Of a DNA stretch of 14,564 nucleotides, positions 1 through 8,896 are shown one piece after another; within the stretch, counting starts at the first letter, position 1, and every line of letters starts with the position of its first letter. The notes under the pieces are model-generated. The model saw only the letters and a program-made list of their open reading frames with translations. It was not told the DNA's origin and made no database searches. The DNA comes from Ochromonadaceae sp. CCMP2298 (Eukaryota > Sar > Synurophyceae > Ochromonadales > Ochromonadaceae), in contig MU634199.1 in assembly GCA_026770595.1 (NCBI GenBank), positions 1 to 14,564 of the forward strand, written 5' to 3'. Both the position numbers and the translations under genes were made by a program.

Positions 1-147
1 ATACGCATATAGCAAGACTCTTCTTCCCCCTCGTTGATTGCTTTACAGATGACATTGAGACTGAGAAATCGGATATCCAGCATATATATTGTGCTTTCTA
101 TTTCCCATTGTCACTGCCGCTGATACTATCTGCCGCTAGAGCTAGTG

Positions 148-731
148 TTAGTGCCCCCCCCCTGTCCCTATCTTGCCGCCGCTCTTCAGAACCCTCTCGT
201 TCTCCGCCTTCTGCGTGCGAACCTGCTCCGCACGCGCGATCTTCTTGGCGGAGTGAAGGCATTCCAGATAGTCGTCCCTGAGCACACCGCACTTCACCAG
301 GGGCTCGTCGGCGCCCTTCTGCTCGAGAGACGAGAGTAGGGGTGGGGGAGAGAGAGGGAGAAAAGTAGAGACACAGACAGAGAAACAGCAACCAGCAGGA
401 AGAAAATTGTGCAAAAGCACACGGACACAGAGGCACAGTGGAACAGTGGCACAGGGGCAGGGAGGCATAGAGGCAGTAAGGAAGCCAGACAATACAGAGG
501 CATGGAGGAAAGAGAGGGAAAGAAGCACGGAGGGGTTTCAATGAGCGGCGGATGGTGTATTGAGCGGAGTGAGAGATGGGGGGTGCTAATTCAAGAGTTG
601 AAGCGGGCTGCTGGTCGTCTGTTCGCATCTCTGTGCACACAAATTAGTCTACTTACCATGCAGAGTGCGAAGTCCTCGAAGAAGAAAAAGCACCTGCCCG
701 TGTTTCCCTTCAGGCCCATGCCAGATGCCAT
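148..731 (-). CDS. NDUFS5: NADH dehydrogenase (ubiquinone) Fe-S protein 5-like, complex I accessory subunit (NDUFS5/15 kDa)
   Basis: Two exons, 657-731 and 148-318, joined in phase 0 across a 338-bp intron (donor GTAAGT, acceptor CGAGCAG), give 81 residues. The product is a small accessory subunit of mitochondrial complex I, located on the intermembrane-space side. The N-terminus MASGMGLKGNTGRC and the core LRDDYLECLHSAKK match plant and animal NDUFS5 from memory. The twin Cx9C motif is complete: Cys14/Cys24 in exon 1 and Cys35/Cys45 in exon 2, the signature of CHCH proteins folded by the Mia40/Erv1 disulfide relay. There is no cleavable presequence, as usual for this class. The run FFFF inside the first Cx9C is slightly odd. 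The C-terminal tail is basic and then Gly-rich. The start is the ATG at 731, because upstream in-frame residues do not resemble the family. The length fits the short plant-type subunit. Confidence 0.93.
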
Positions 732-1466
732 CTTGCCGGAGTGATCAAACGCTCTCGCGAAGTTGGGGCCAGTCACCAGTTGGGAGCAGGCAACAACAGT
801 GGCACACACTTACCCTTGACAGTGTAGGAAGTGGGAACAATGACACAAGGTATTGGTGAAGAGGTGGTGAGCCCTCGCGAAGCTGGAACAAAAATGGCAC
901 TCCGCTTGCAAAAATGGCACCCGTTGCTTTTTCGCAAAAACACAGCCAAGTGCGCTTACGTATCGACATTAGAACACCATTTAGAGGAATAATATCGATG
1001 TTATTTCCATTTATGATATAAATTCAGTATAGTAACATATATCTTGCACATCTTTACGTGTAGTTTTTGACGATTAGGTATATATATATTTTTCTAGGTG
1101 GAGCAGGTCTTTTGCCCCAACCATCATAACAAATTTACCGGTAAAACTATTGGTAAAGATGTGTTGCTGTAAACGTAAACTTTAAACTTTGTTGTATATG
1201 AGTATTACGCTGGTTTAGATGAGCTATTGATCAATAACTGTCCGACTGGCAGTTCGGCACATTCAAGCTGAGCGGGGAGATGGCTGAGGAACGAAAGGAC
1301 GCGGCACACAAGGCTGCTCCGTGAAACTCTTGAAACTCTGATGGCCTTGAACAGTTGAAGCACTTAAACGTATTTGTATAAACTATTAAGAATTACAGAA
1401 TGTAAAGGCGAGTAGTCAGCTGTTCCCACACTGTAACTATAATTCATTGTGGGGTACCTAACTGAT
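732..1466. other. Intergenic region upstream of NDUFS5, downstream of FKBP15-like
   Basis: This 735-bp stretch separates the NDUFS5 start from the stop of the FKBP15-like gene, both on the minus strand, so it should hold the NDUFS5 promoter and the FKBP15-like 3' end. It contains a strongly AT-rich block at about 960-1220 with TATATATATT-type runs, a TTTACCGGTAAA palindrome at about 1133-1144, and a repeated 12-mer listed separately. Two similar CTCGCGAAG words lie near 752 and 873. Short open frames here show no recognisable protein and I call no gene. Confidence 0.6.
889..920 (-). promoter_or_regulatory. Direct repeat GTGCCATTTTTG x2 upstream of NDUFS5
   Basis: The 12-mer CAAAAATGGCAC occurs on the plus strand at 889-900 and again at 909-920, exactly 20 bp apart. 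Read with the NDUFS5 gene it is GTGCCATTTTTG, about 160 to 190 bp upstream of the ATG. A related CCATTTTTG sits at 5663-5671, about 200 bp upstream of RPS25 in the same orientation to that gene. The CCATTTT core resembles the YY1 binding motif, which in animals is common at ribosomal and mitochondrial gene promoters. Function here is only inferred, and the same 9-mer also occurs at 9276-9284 in a 3' region. Confidence 0.3.
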
Positions 1467-4400
1467 CTATATCGCATGCTCGTTGGTAACTTGCTTTAAA
1501 ACGTGCTTAAGTCGCTTGACAACCTCGGCGGGGCTGTATCGTGCCTCGTTCCCATCTCCCTCTGCTTCGAAGACCTGGCCCGCCCGCGTGTAAATATCCT
1601 GCATAACTGCTTTCAGAGCGGCGGTGTTCAACGCTCCCGACGACTTATCGCGCAAATGCGCCTCTAGCTCCGCAATCCTGGCTTCGAGTCCGGTCTTGGC
1701 AGCAGCCTCCGTGAGAGCAACGCCTAGCCGCTGCTCAAGCTCGGCGGACCGCGCCTGCTCCTGCATGACGCTCTCCGCAGTGCGGGACAGCGCGTCCTCC
1801 AGCACCATCCGCTGCTCTGCGGCGGCAACCTCCACTGTGTGGGCGCGCTGCTCTGCCTCCTTTAGGTGCAACACGGGGGCATCAAGGTCAGTCACAGCTC
1901 CGGCTGTCCGCTCGGCCTCTAAGCTCTCCCTGAGCTGGCAGATCTCGGCATGCGCGGCCTCGAGCTGCTGTTGCACCTGCTGAACTTCGGAGGCCGCTTG
2001 CTGGCCAAGCTGCTTGAGTCCCCCCACCTCCACCTGCAGAGCCGCGACATGCTGCTGGCTCGCTAGAGCCCTAAATGGAACGAAAAGAACGGAGATAAGG
2101 AGGTATGATAGAGGCAAGTGGGAGGCAAGCGTACAGTACCTAGCCTCTGCGTCCTCACGGGCTACGGATGCGCTCTGCATGTCCCTGTCTGCCTCCTGCG
2201 CCCGCCTCTTCTCCTGAGCCTGAACCGCCAGAGCTTCCCTCAGGCCAGCCGCCTCCTTTTCAGCAGCGGTCCTCTGCACCGAGCACACGTCAATGTCCTG
2301 GGACAGCTGGAGGAGCTTGCTGGAGGAGGCGGAGCCTGTGGAGATGCGAAGCAATGATAAAGGGACGTGGAGAAGGGTGAGGGGTGAAGGGGGGCGGGGG
2401 AGGGGAGGGGGTGAGATTGTAGAAATAGATAGCGGGCAAGCGGGAAAGCTCCATGCGATACTCACCGGCCAGGAAGAGGTCCATCTGCTTCTCCAGCAGC
2501 GCAGCCTTCTCCGCAGCCAGCTGATCGGCACGCGCTTGGAGCACATCGTTCCTACCCTGTAGCGCCTCGTTCCTATCCTGCTGACGCACGGCAGCAGCTC
2601 TCAATCCGCGCAGCTCCTCGGCCTCTCCCCGTTCGTCCCTGGTCTCGAAGTCGAGCAGCAGCTGTTGCAGAGAGCCCACAAGCTGCTCAGTCCTCAGGCG
2701 GGGGCCAGGGGCAGGGCCTACGCCAGCTACAAAACCGTTTGAGCCCATGCCCAAGCCAATGCCCGCGCTCATGCCCATACCAATGCCCATGCCTGTGTAC
2801 TGTTGGCGCTGCTGCATCTGCTGCTGCATCTGCTGCTGCATCTGCTGCTGCATCTGCTGCTGCATCTGCTGCTGCTGATAAGGGTCCATGCCCCCAAGCG
2901 AGGGGATCATAAGCCCTCCTGCCCCAGAACCCGGCACGCCGCCTATGAGCGCCACCCGCTGCTCCTGCAGGAGGGTGTTCGAGTTGCCCACCCTCTCGCA
3001 AACCTGGTCCATCTTGCCATGCAGCTGCATCACACCCTGTTGCAGGACGGACATGGCCTGCTGCAGCAGCAGCGCATTCGACGTGCTAGCTGCTTGCAGC
3101 GCATCTATGGAAGAAGAGGGCTTCTGCGCCCCCTGGGACTGGGACTGTGCCTGGGACTGCGCCCCACCCTGGTCCGTAGGCGCACCGTCGTAGTAGGAGC
3201 GGGAAACCTCACCTGCCACCACAGTAACGCGACCCTCGAAGGAAGGCTGCGGATGCTGCTGAAACTGCTGTGGCTGCTGATACGGAAGCTGCTGCTGCGA
3301 TGGTTGCTGGTACTGCTGCTGCTGTGGCTGCTGGTACTGCTGCTGTCGCTCCTGTGGCTGCTGATGCTGCTGCTGTTGCTGTGGCTGCTGGTACTGCTGC
3401 TGCTGTTGCTCCTGTGGCTGCTGCTGCTCCTGTGGCTGCTGGTACTGCTGCTGCTGTTGTTGCTGCGTCTGCTGCTGTGTCTGCTGCTGCCCCTTGCCCA
3501 CCCCGTTGCCAGCCCCGTGCATGATATTGGCCAGGACCTGGTGTCCCCCGCCCGCCTGTAATGCCAGCCGGGCCATCCGCTGCCCCACGTCGCTGTCAGC
3601 GGAGCCGCCGCCACCACCACCACCTCCGCCAACACTGCTACCACTCACGCTGCTGCTGACGTTCTCAAAGGGCACGGCGTTGGCGACAGGGCCGAGGGGT
3701 TGTGGGGTCCGCGAGGTCGGGTTCAGCATGATCTGGGGAGGCTGTCTGTCCTTCTTCTTGTCCGCCGACCGCGTCTTCACCACCTCAACCTCCAGCAGCA
3801 CCCAGGCGCCAGGGTTGCTGCGCAGCGCGTCCAGCATGCCCGCACCGCCTGAGCCCCCCCCGCCCCGGTAGAAGGCCCTGGGCGAAAGGGCAATTAGGTA
3901 GCGGTCCCCTTTCTGTAGGCCTACGAGCGCCCCGCTCAGCCCGCCGACCGTCTCGTCTGCGGGGGAGAGCCTTGGGGGGAAGGGGGGGGGGCAGAAGAGG
4001 AGGGAGGAGGGGGGGGTGAAGATAAGGAATAATGAGATATTGAGTGGGGAGAGGTCTTCAGCAGCAAGGAAACGGTAGCTGTTGTCGTTGCTGGGGGCTT
4101 ACTTGAGCTTGACAATATCCTCTGGCGGCTGCACAGTCTTCAGCAGCCCGCGCCCCCCCGCCCCAACACCGCCCGCGTTGTTAACGGCCTCAGCGGGGCA
4201 GTCTGACACCTCCGCGCCCAGCTCCCAGGCACTCAGATACACACCCGCAGACATGCCCGATGCCAGCAGTGAGCCATCCGAGGTGGCTCCCTCTGCGGGG
4301 GACAGCATGCGCCTCAGGACGCCCTCCTCGCCGCCCGCCCCCGCACCCGAGTCTGTGTGTGCCCCCACGTGCACGGCTGCGGCAAACACAGTGCGCAAGA

Positions 4401-5348
4401 AGCGCCCTTGCGCCTCCGCCGCGTCGAAGAGCAGTGACAACTGCGCGCTCGAGGCTGCGTCTGTAAAGGACACGTAAAGGCCGCGTAGGGAATAGTCAAA
4501 CCCGGCGAGGATGGGCACCACTGCCTGAGGCGCTTTCTGTTCGAGCGAAGTGAGGTGAGTTCAAAAGAAAGGATACAAGGGTGGGAGGTTTAAGTGGGGG
4601 GATATACAAGGGGAGGGAGAGGCGAGACAGAGAGTTGACGGAGGAGAGACACGGGGAGAGACAGGGGAGAGACAGGGGGGAGACAGGGGAGAGGTTGTGT
4701 TAGCTGCAGTACGATGCAGGGTTGGGGACGGCGTAAATAATGTAGGTGAGGCTAGGGGTTATACCCACCTGTGCGTTGTACACTAGGATCTGGAAGCTAG
4801 TCCCTGCGCCAACCACAACACAGCCCAGAGCCGCCCCCCCCTCCACCGCCACATAGCCAGACGCCTCAGCGCGGAACAGGCGCACGGTCACGGCCACTAG
4901 AATCTGAGATTATGGGGGGGGGCGGAGAGAGGTTGTGGGGTGGGGGGTGGTCAGCAAGACTTCTGGAAGGTATGAGAGGCAGACAACGCTACCTTTGATG
5001 GCCCAGGATTATTTGCAGCAGGCACAGCAGCTACTACAGGAGAAGTGGTTGTCGCAGCTACTGCTGCTACTGCTGCTGGCTGCGTAGCCGAACTTCCACT
5101 GGGTTGGGGCGCGCTGAAAAGACGGGGCAAGAGACGGTGATGGCCGAGATCAGCGCACGGTTAGATGCGGGGAAGGCAGCGTTCTTGCAAACAGACACTC
5201 CACCTATTCAAGGGCTGCGCAGATATTCCGATCATTCTTACCTTGCTTTCGCAGCCCCTCGCTTGGGCTCCTTGGGCGCGGAGTACTTAAGAGCGTCGTT
5301 GCTGTCCGCGCCCGGGCTGCTCGAGAAGAGACTCCCCAGACCCGACAT
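1467..5348 (-). CDS. FKBP15: FKBP15/WAFL-like coiled-coil protein with degenerate FKBP domain
   Basis: Seven exons (5242-5348, 4993-5113, 4769-4903, 4103-4536, 2466-3970, 2140-2335, 1467-2070) join in frame to 1033 residues. The order matches vertebrate FKBP15: an N-terminal YSAPKEPKRG motif (residues about 22-31), a WH1/PH-like region beginning ILVAVTVRLF (77) and reaching about 170, a divergent FKBP-like domain (about 205-332), low-complexity regions, a KMDQ...GGLMIPSLGG segment, then coiled coil from about 690 to 980 and a conserved C-terminus (KAVMQDIY...EVVKRLKHVLKQ). Animal FKBP15 is linked to actin, early endosomes and transport. The FKBP part keeps VGLQKGDRYLIALSP but lacks the usual Tyr, Phe-Asp and Gly-Trp pocket residues, so prolyl isomerase activity is unlikely; the vertebrate protein is also regarded as inactive. 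The exon 4/5 join uses the AAG acceptor at 3971-3973, because it restores the conserved KLKL motif; the nearby GCAG site would break the frame. The start is the ATG at 5348. It is head-to-head with RPS25. Confidence 0.85.
2806..2877 (-). repeat. 12-bp tandem repeat encoding (QQQM)n
   Basis: Within the large exon of the FKBP15-like gene, the 12-base unit CTGCTGCATCTG (plus strand) is repeated about five times almost perfectly, encoding a Gln-Gln-Gln-Met tetrapeptide array (residues about 631-654). It is followed by a short Met/Gly-rich stretch. Near identity of the units at the DNA level suggests recent slippage expansion and likely length polymorphism. Confidence 0.85.
3241..3489 (-). repeat. 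Polyglutamine (CAG/CAA) tract with QQYQQPQ units
   Basis: About 83 residues (residues about 427-509 of the FKBP15-like protein) are more than half Gln, organised in imperfect units such as YQQPQQQQ and PQEQQQ. The DNA is mainly CTG/TTG triplets on the plus strand, interrupted by TAC, CCT and CTC codons. It follows a Gly run of at least eight (about residues 380-388). Such tracts are usually disordered and can drive condensation; function here is unknown. The same DNA makes artefact open frames of poly-Leu and poly-Ala on the other strand. Confidence 0.9.
4641..4694. repeat. GGGAGAGACA-type minisatellite in intron 3 of the FKBP15-like gene
   Basis: Inside the 232-bp intron 4537-4768 the plus strand carries about five imperfect tandem copies of a 10-base GGGGAGAGACA-like unit. 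In the transcript this is a pyrimidine-rich CUCUCCCC array far upstream of the acceptor. It is a simple-sequence repeat, similar in flavour to those in other introns of this window. Confidence 0.75.
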
Positions 5349-5867
5349 CTCTTGCCCAGCACACAGTCGGTCGAATCTAGGAGCAGGGAGAAGCCAGCGA
5401 GGATAAAGGGTGGAATGGCCAAAACAACCCTTGGAAGTGGCCAAATCGAGACCGAGATCCAGGAGATCTGGATCCTACGAGAGTGGGCCGGGCAGAGAAA
5501 CCAATTTTTTCGCCACGTTGAAATTTGGAAGAAATAGAAAAAAAAACATTTTTTTGTCACATTACATTGGCGTTATTATATGGGGACCAGAGTGGGGCTC
5601 CCGCCAAAAGCCCAAGTGGTAAGTTACACCAGGGGAATCCCCCCCCCCATCCCCTCCGCCGTCCATTTTTGTGCCTCCTGAGGAGATTAAAAACCAGACC
5701 TTTTTGGTGGTATGAAATAGTTTGGATGCAACTCAACGATGGGAGAAAATGGAGACCACACCCGAGGGAGGAAAACGGGAAGGTAACAGAGCCACCCAGC
5801 GCGAGAGAGCCTGGAGAGAGAGATATGAGCGAGCGTCCTTCCTGCTCCTTGCTCATATATTTGGACC
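5349..5867. promoter_or_regulatory. Shared head-to-head promoter region of FKBP15-like and RPS25
   Basis: The starts of two divergently transcribed genes are separated by 519 bp, so both promoters and 5' UTRs must lie here unless non-coding first exons extend elsewhere. Visible elements are an A/T run near 5535-5557, a C run near 5640-5648, CCATTTTTG at 5663-5671, and an imperfect palindrome (GATCCAG at 5456-5462 and CTGGATC at 5468-5474). No clear TATA box at a proper distance is seen; the ATATATTT at 5856-5863 is too close to the RPS25 ATG. Open frames crossing this region show no recognisable protein. Confidence 0.6.
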
Positions 5868-6691
5868 ATGGTAAGCGCGGACGGATTCTTTTGAAAAGCT
5901 CGTTCTGGTCTCTAATCCTCTTGCCACCTCTATCTCACAGGGACCGAAAGTTCAGCAGAAGACCAAGGAGCAGAAGCTCGCCGCCGCCCTGGCGGGCGGG
6001 AAGTCCAAGAAGAAGGTAAGAGAGGATAACAACAGAGGTCCAGTCGTGTGATTAAATCCATCGAACCATTCGTCTTCGTATCAGTGAGGATAACAACAGA
6101 GGCCCGGTCCTGTGATTAAATCAATCGAATCATTCCTCATCGTATCAATCCTTTCCCGCAACTCTTTAAACCGCGAGCAGAAGTGGAGCAAGGGGAAGTC
6201 TAAGGACAAGATGAACTCCAAGGTCCTCTTCGACGAGGATGGCTGGAAGAGGCTGCAGGATGAGGTCCCTAAGGTAAATAATTTGCATACTCGAGTAAAC
6301 TCACTTCTTTTCTTTCCAGGGATATGTTATCATAATGCTCCTCTTGATTCACCACAATCTACACCCTAATCCTGTTGCTCCTCCATATTCCCCTCTCCAA
6401 CTAACTCCTTGCAGATGAAGCTTATCACTCCTTCCGCCCTGGTAGAGCGCTTAAAGATTAACGGGTCCCTCGCCCGTGCCGCATGCAAGCTTCTTCTTGA
6501 GGTAAGACAGTAAACTATGAGTAGTTAATGCGCAACTACTAGGCTCGCCCACAAATGAGTTAACAAGAATGACAAACCACAAATTCGCCCACTAATTTTG
6601 ACTCTTTCCCATTAATCCACAGGAGGGAAAGATTTCCAAGGTAGAGACACACCACAAGCAGCAGATTTACACAAGGGTGACCGCCGTCTAA
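5868..6691 (+). CDS. RPS25: 40S ribosomal protein eS25
   Basis: Five exons (5868-5870, 5941-6015, 6181-6273, 6415-6501, 6623-6691) encode 108 residues, and every junction is phase 0. eS25 is a small-subunit ribosomal protein with a winged-helix fold near the head of the 40S subunit, and in other eukaryotes it is needed for some IRES and RAN translation. The N-terminal Lys-rich arm (AAALAGGKSKKKKWSKGKSKDK-like, split here by the exon 2/3 join), then LITPSALVERLKINGSLAR, then a C-terminal QQIYTRVTAV closely match yeast and animal eS25 recalled from memory. Length is normal. The first coding exon is only the initiator ATG, followed directly by GTAAGC; this is inferred because the next exon opens with GPKVQQK at an acceptor, matching the family's MPPK-like start. 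An upstream ATG at 5825 is out of frame. Confidence 0.95.
6022..6149 (+). repeat. 64-bp tandem duplication in RPS25 intron 2
   Basis: Two adjacent 64-bp copies (6022-6085 and 6086-6149), both starting GAGGATAACAACAGAGG, differ at 8 positions by my count (about 87% identical). They fill most of the 165-bp intron between exons 2 and 3, right after the donor. Confidence 0.9.
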
Positions 6692-6962
6692 GTGTTTGTA
6701 GTTGTTCAAAAATGTGTCGCTGGATCGGATCCCTAGTCCCTAGTTAATGATTTGCACTTGTTAACATAAGCTTGAAATCAGTCTCCCTTAGTTCCTCTTT
6801 CGACAATTGAGCGACACGTGTTGTGTCATGTCCGCCCAGCACTAAGTGTTACTGGAACTGTACGACATTTGACACGGGCATCAGCTCCTGCACCAGCAAG
6901 GTACCAAAGTCTCTATCCAGTTACTGTGGCACCTATCAGTGCCAACTCATTACACCTTTTTG

Positions 6963-6972
6963 TTGACGTCAA
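6963..6972. promoter_or_regulatory. Palindromic TTGACGTCAA (CRE/bZIP-type site)
   Basis: A perfect 10-bp palindrome contains the full TGACGTCA core, the classic cAMP-response element recognised by bZIP factors in animals, fungi and plants. It is about 660 bp upstream of the eIF4E-like ATG and 270 bp past the RPS25 stop. Binding is inferred only. Confidence 0.35.
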
Positions 6973-7074
6973 ATAGTGTGCTGCCCTTTTGAACCAACGC
7001 TGGTTCGTCGTGTCTGATGAACACTGGCTACAAAGTCCACCGTTCGTTTCGCAAATTGCTTTTGTGAATACCTA

Positions 7075-7113
7075 CTCGCGGCTAGACTCATGTTTCATGA
7101 GTCTAGCCGCGAG
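7075..7113. repeat. Perfect 18-bp inverted repeat with 3-nt loop
   Basis: Arms CTCGCGGCTAGACTCATG (7075-7092) and its exact reverse complement (7096-7113) flank the loop TTT. An 18-bp perfect stem with a 3-nt loop is far beyond chance in this stretch. It lies between two plus-strand genes and in no coding exon. It could form a hairpin in RNA or a cruciform in DNA. Role unknown. Confidence 0.95.
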
Positions 7114-7622
7114 GCTTGAAGGACTACCGGTAGGGGATTTCCAACCCTGTTTTTTTAATTTCCAGCATCTGTACAGCACTAGCTTGCCGTCCTGAAAGTG
7201 GCCCAGGTTCTCTATTTCTCCAGCAAGTCACGATATCCACTACCTTTACCCATGAGGCAGATTTCCCAGAGAGAGTTAAACCTAGTCAATAAATGTACAA
7301 GCCGCATGTAGGAACTACCATACTGTGTTGTTTCGCCTTTGGCACCGTTTAGCCGCTGGTGTAATTCCCCTTATTTTGCTCCTTGGGAATTTAGAAAATT
7401 CACCCGTGCGAAAAAAACAAGATATGCGTTGGTGGCGAAAATCTTGTGGCAGAGAAATCGTTGCAGAGCCCTTCTGCTGGATGCGAGGAGGCTCTTGACG
7501 GCCTTGGTCGAGTGTTGTCTTCCTTGTAGCGGAACCTGTGCACGCTCCATTTTCATTGGAGTCTCTTCTTCTCGTGGCCGCTGCGACCGGAGCCTTTTGG
7601 CAGGCACAGTAGTTCTGACCAT

Positions 7623-7630
7623 TGACGTCA
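7623..7630. promoter_or_regulatory. TGACGTCA palindrome just upstream of the eIF4E-like start
   Basis: A second full 8-bp CRE-type palindrome lies 5 bp before the ATG at 7636. At that place it would be in or near the 5' UTR or a core promoter with a very short leader. It is the second such site in this intergenic region. Confidence 0.35.
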
Positions 7631-7635
7631 CTACA

Positions 7636-8896
7636 ATGGGGGACACCAACGATGAAATTGAAGATGTGGAAAACATGCACCAGATCCAAAACAAGTACAC
7701 GTTTTGGTACAGGGCGAACACGGGCAATGCTGCGAAGACAGTGAATTACAATGATAGCATCAAGAAAATGGCCAGCTTCCAAACGGTACGTTGTAGCCCG
7801 CAATAATCATAAGTTCTCCTGTGCTGAAGGTTTACGACCCCACTCCTCTTTCTGCTGCGCTACTTCAGGTCGAACACTTTTGGCGTATTTATGACTACAT
7901 GAAGCGGCCGAGCGATCTTAACTACACGGAGTACCACATGTTCAAGGAGGGCATCACGCCGACTTGGGAGGACTCCGCGAATAAGCTAGGCGGCAAGTGG
8001 ATGATCCGACTGAAGAAGGGAATTGCCTCCAGGTACTGGGAGGACGCGATCCTCGCTATCATCGGGGAGCAGTTCGACGTGGGGTCGGAGGTGTGCGGGG
8101 CGGTGCTGAGCGTGCGCAGCAATGAAGACATCATCAGCATCTGGAACAAGACTGCGGACAACACCGAGGCGGTGAACAAGATCCGGTGAGGAATCATCGC
8201 AACCGCCACAACCACCACATTAGTTCAATTATTCCCTCGCTAACCACCCTCATCTTTTGTGCGTATTTTTACCTGCACCCGACCTTCCTCGTGCGCATTT
8301 CTGTGGTGTGCTGTTTGTTTCCCCCTGTTTCGTCCTTGGCGAGCAGCGATCAGCTGCGACGCGTGCTGAGGCTGCCCACGGTGATCGCGATCGAGTACAA
8401 GAGGCACCAGGACAGTCTGGTAGACCGGTCTTCGTATCGCAACCCCACAATGGTCTGGCGTGCACCTTCCAGGCAGACCGAGGACCGCGGCGTCGGGCAG
8501 GGGCACAAAGGCAGCTACGGCGGGAGCTACAACCGCACCCACGATGCTGGTGCGCCAGGGCACCCCAAGCAGGGCTGGAAGCCCAATAGACACGACGGCG
8601 CGGGCACAGGCGCGGGTGGGGTCGAGGGCGGGCCGCGGAATTACTGGACCAAGCCCGGCGGAGAGGTTGGGAACAGGGGACGCGCGGACTCTGGCGATGC
8701 CAAGGCCGGAGCAGGGTTGGCCAGTAGCGGGGTCGGTGGCGGTGCGGGCGGTGGAGGTGGGGGTTGGGCTCGTGGGCAGGGGCTGGCAGCTGCTGCAAGT
8801 GGTGTACCCGCGAAGAAGGCGGCAGTGGCTCCCCCGGTCCCTGCTGCGGGTTCTGCGCAGCAGAACGCGTGGGCGCGCAAGGGACCTACCATCTAG
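7636..8896 (+). CDS. EIF4E2: Class II eIF4E (eIF4E2/4EHP/nCBP-like) cap-binding protein with Gly-rich tail
   Basis: Three exons (7636-7785, 7869-8185, 8347-8896) join in frame to 338 residues. The eIF4E fold covers residues about 19-182: YTFWY at 21-25, VEHFW at 51-55, EGITPTWED at 77-85, GGKWMIRLKKG at 91-101, IISIWNKT and LRRVLRLP following. The first cap-stacking Trp of canonical eIF4E is replaced by Tyr38 (KTVNYNDSIKKM), while the second is kept as Trp83 with Glu84; Tyr in place of that Trp is typical of class II members. Those in animals and plants bind m7GTP weakly and often repress translation through partners such as GIGYF. Trp55 corresponds to the dorsal partner-binding Trp. Residues about 184-338, in the last exon, are an unusual tail rich in Gly/Ala with five Trp-basic motifs; ordinary members are about 235-245 residues. 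ATG 7636 is the first in-frame ATG. Acceptor choice at 8346 restores the conserved KIR-DxLRRVL join. Confidence 0.9.

Larger units (their letters stand above)
6692..7635. other. Intergenic region between RPS25 and eIF4E-like
   Basis: This 944-bp stretch holds the RPS25 3' end and the promoter and 5' UTR of the eIF4E-like gene. It contains a perfect 18-bp inverted repeat and two TGACGTCA palindromes, listed separately. A frame continuous with the eIF4E-like start runs open from 7339 but has no ATG before 7636, so I treat it as 5' UTR. No other convincing gene is seen. Confidence 0.65.

Noticed and set aside
2803-3561. Long plus-strand open frames rich in Leu or Ala over the FKBP15-like exon.
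   Set aside because: They are antisense readings of CAG/CAA repeats encoding polyGln on the minus strand, which has conserved flanking protein sequence.
5856-5863. ATATATTT as a TATA box for RPS25.
   Set aside because: It lies only about 5 bp before the start codon, too close to serve as a TATA box for this coding sequence.
5525-6019. A 164-residue plus-strand open frame across the promoter and first exons of RPS25.
   Set aside because: It reads through the RPS25 intron and out of frame with the conserved eS25 exon, with no recognisable product.
6989-7195. A 68-residue open frame that includes the 18-bp hairpin.
   Set aside because: No family resemblance; the inverted repeat explains part of the open frame, and there is no supporting splice or neighbour evidence.
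7339-7635. A 99-codon in-frame extension upstream of the eIF4E-like ATG.
   Set aside because: It contains no ATG (it opens at TTG), is Cys/Arg-rich without family resemblance, and class II eIF4E proteins begin near the chosen ATG. It is treated as 5' UTR, though an upstream exon cannot be excluded.
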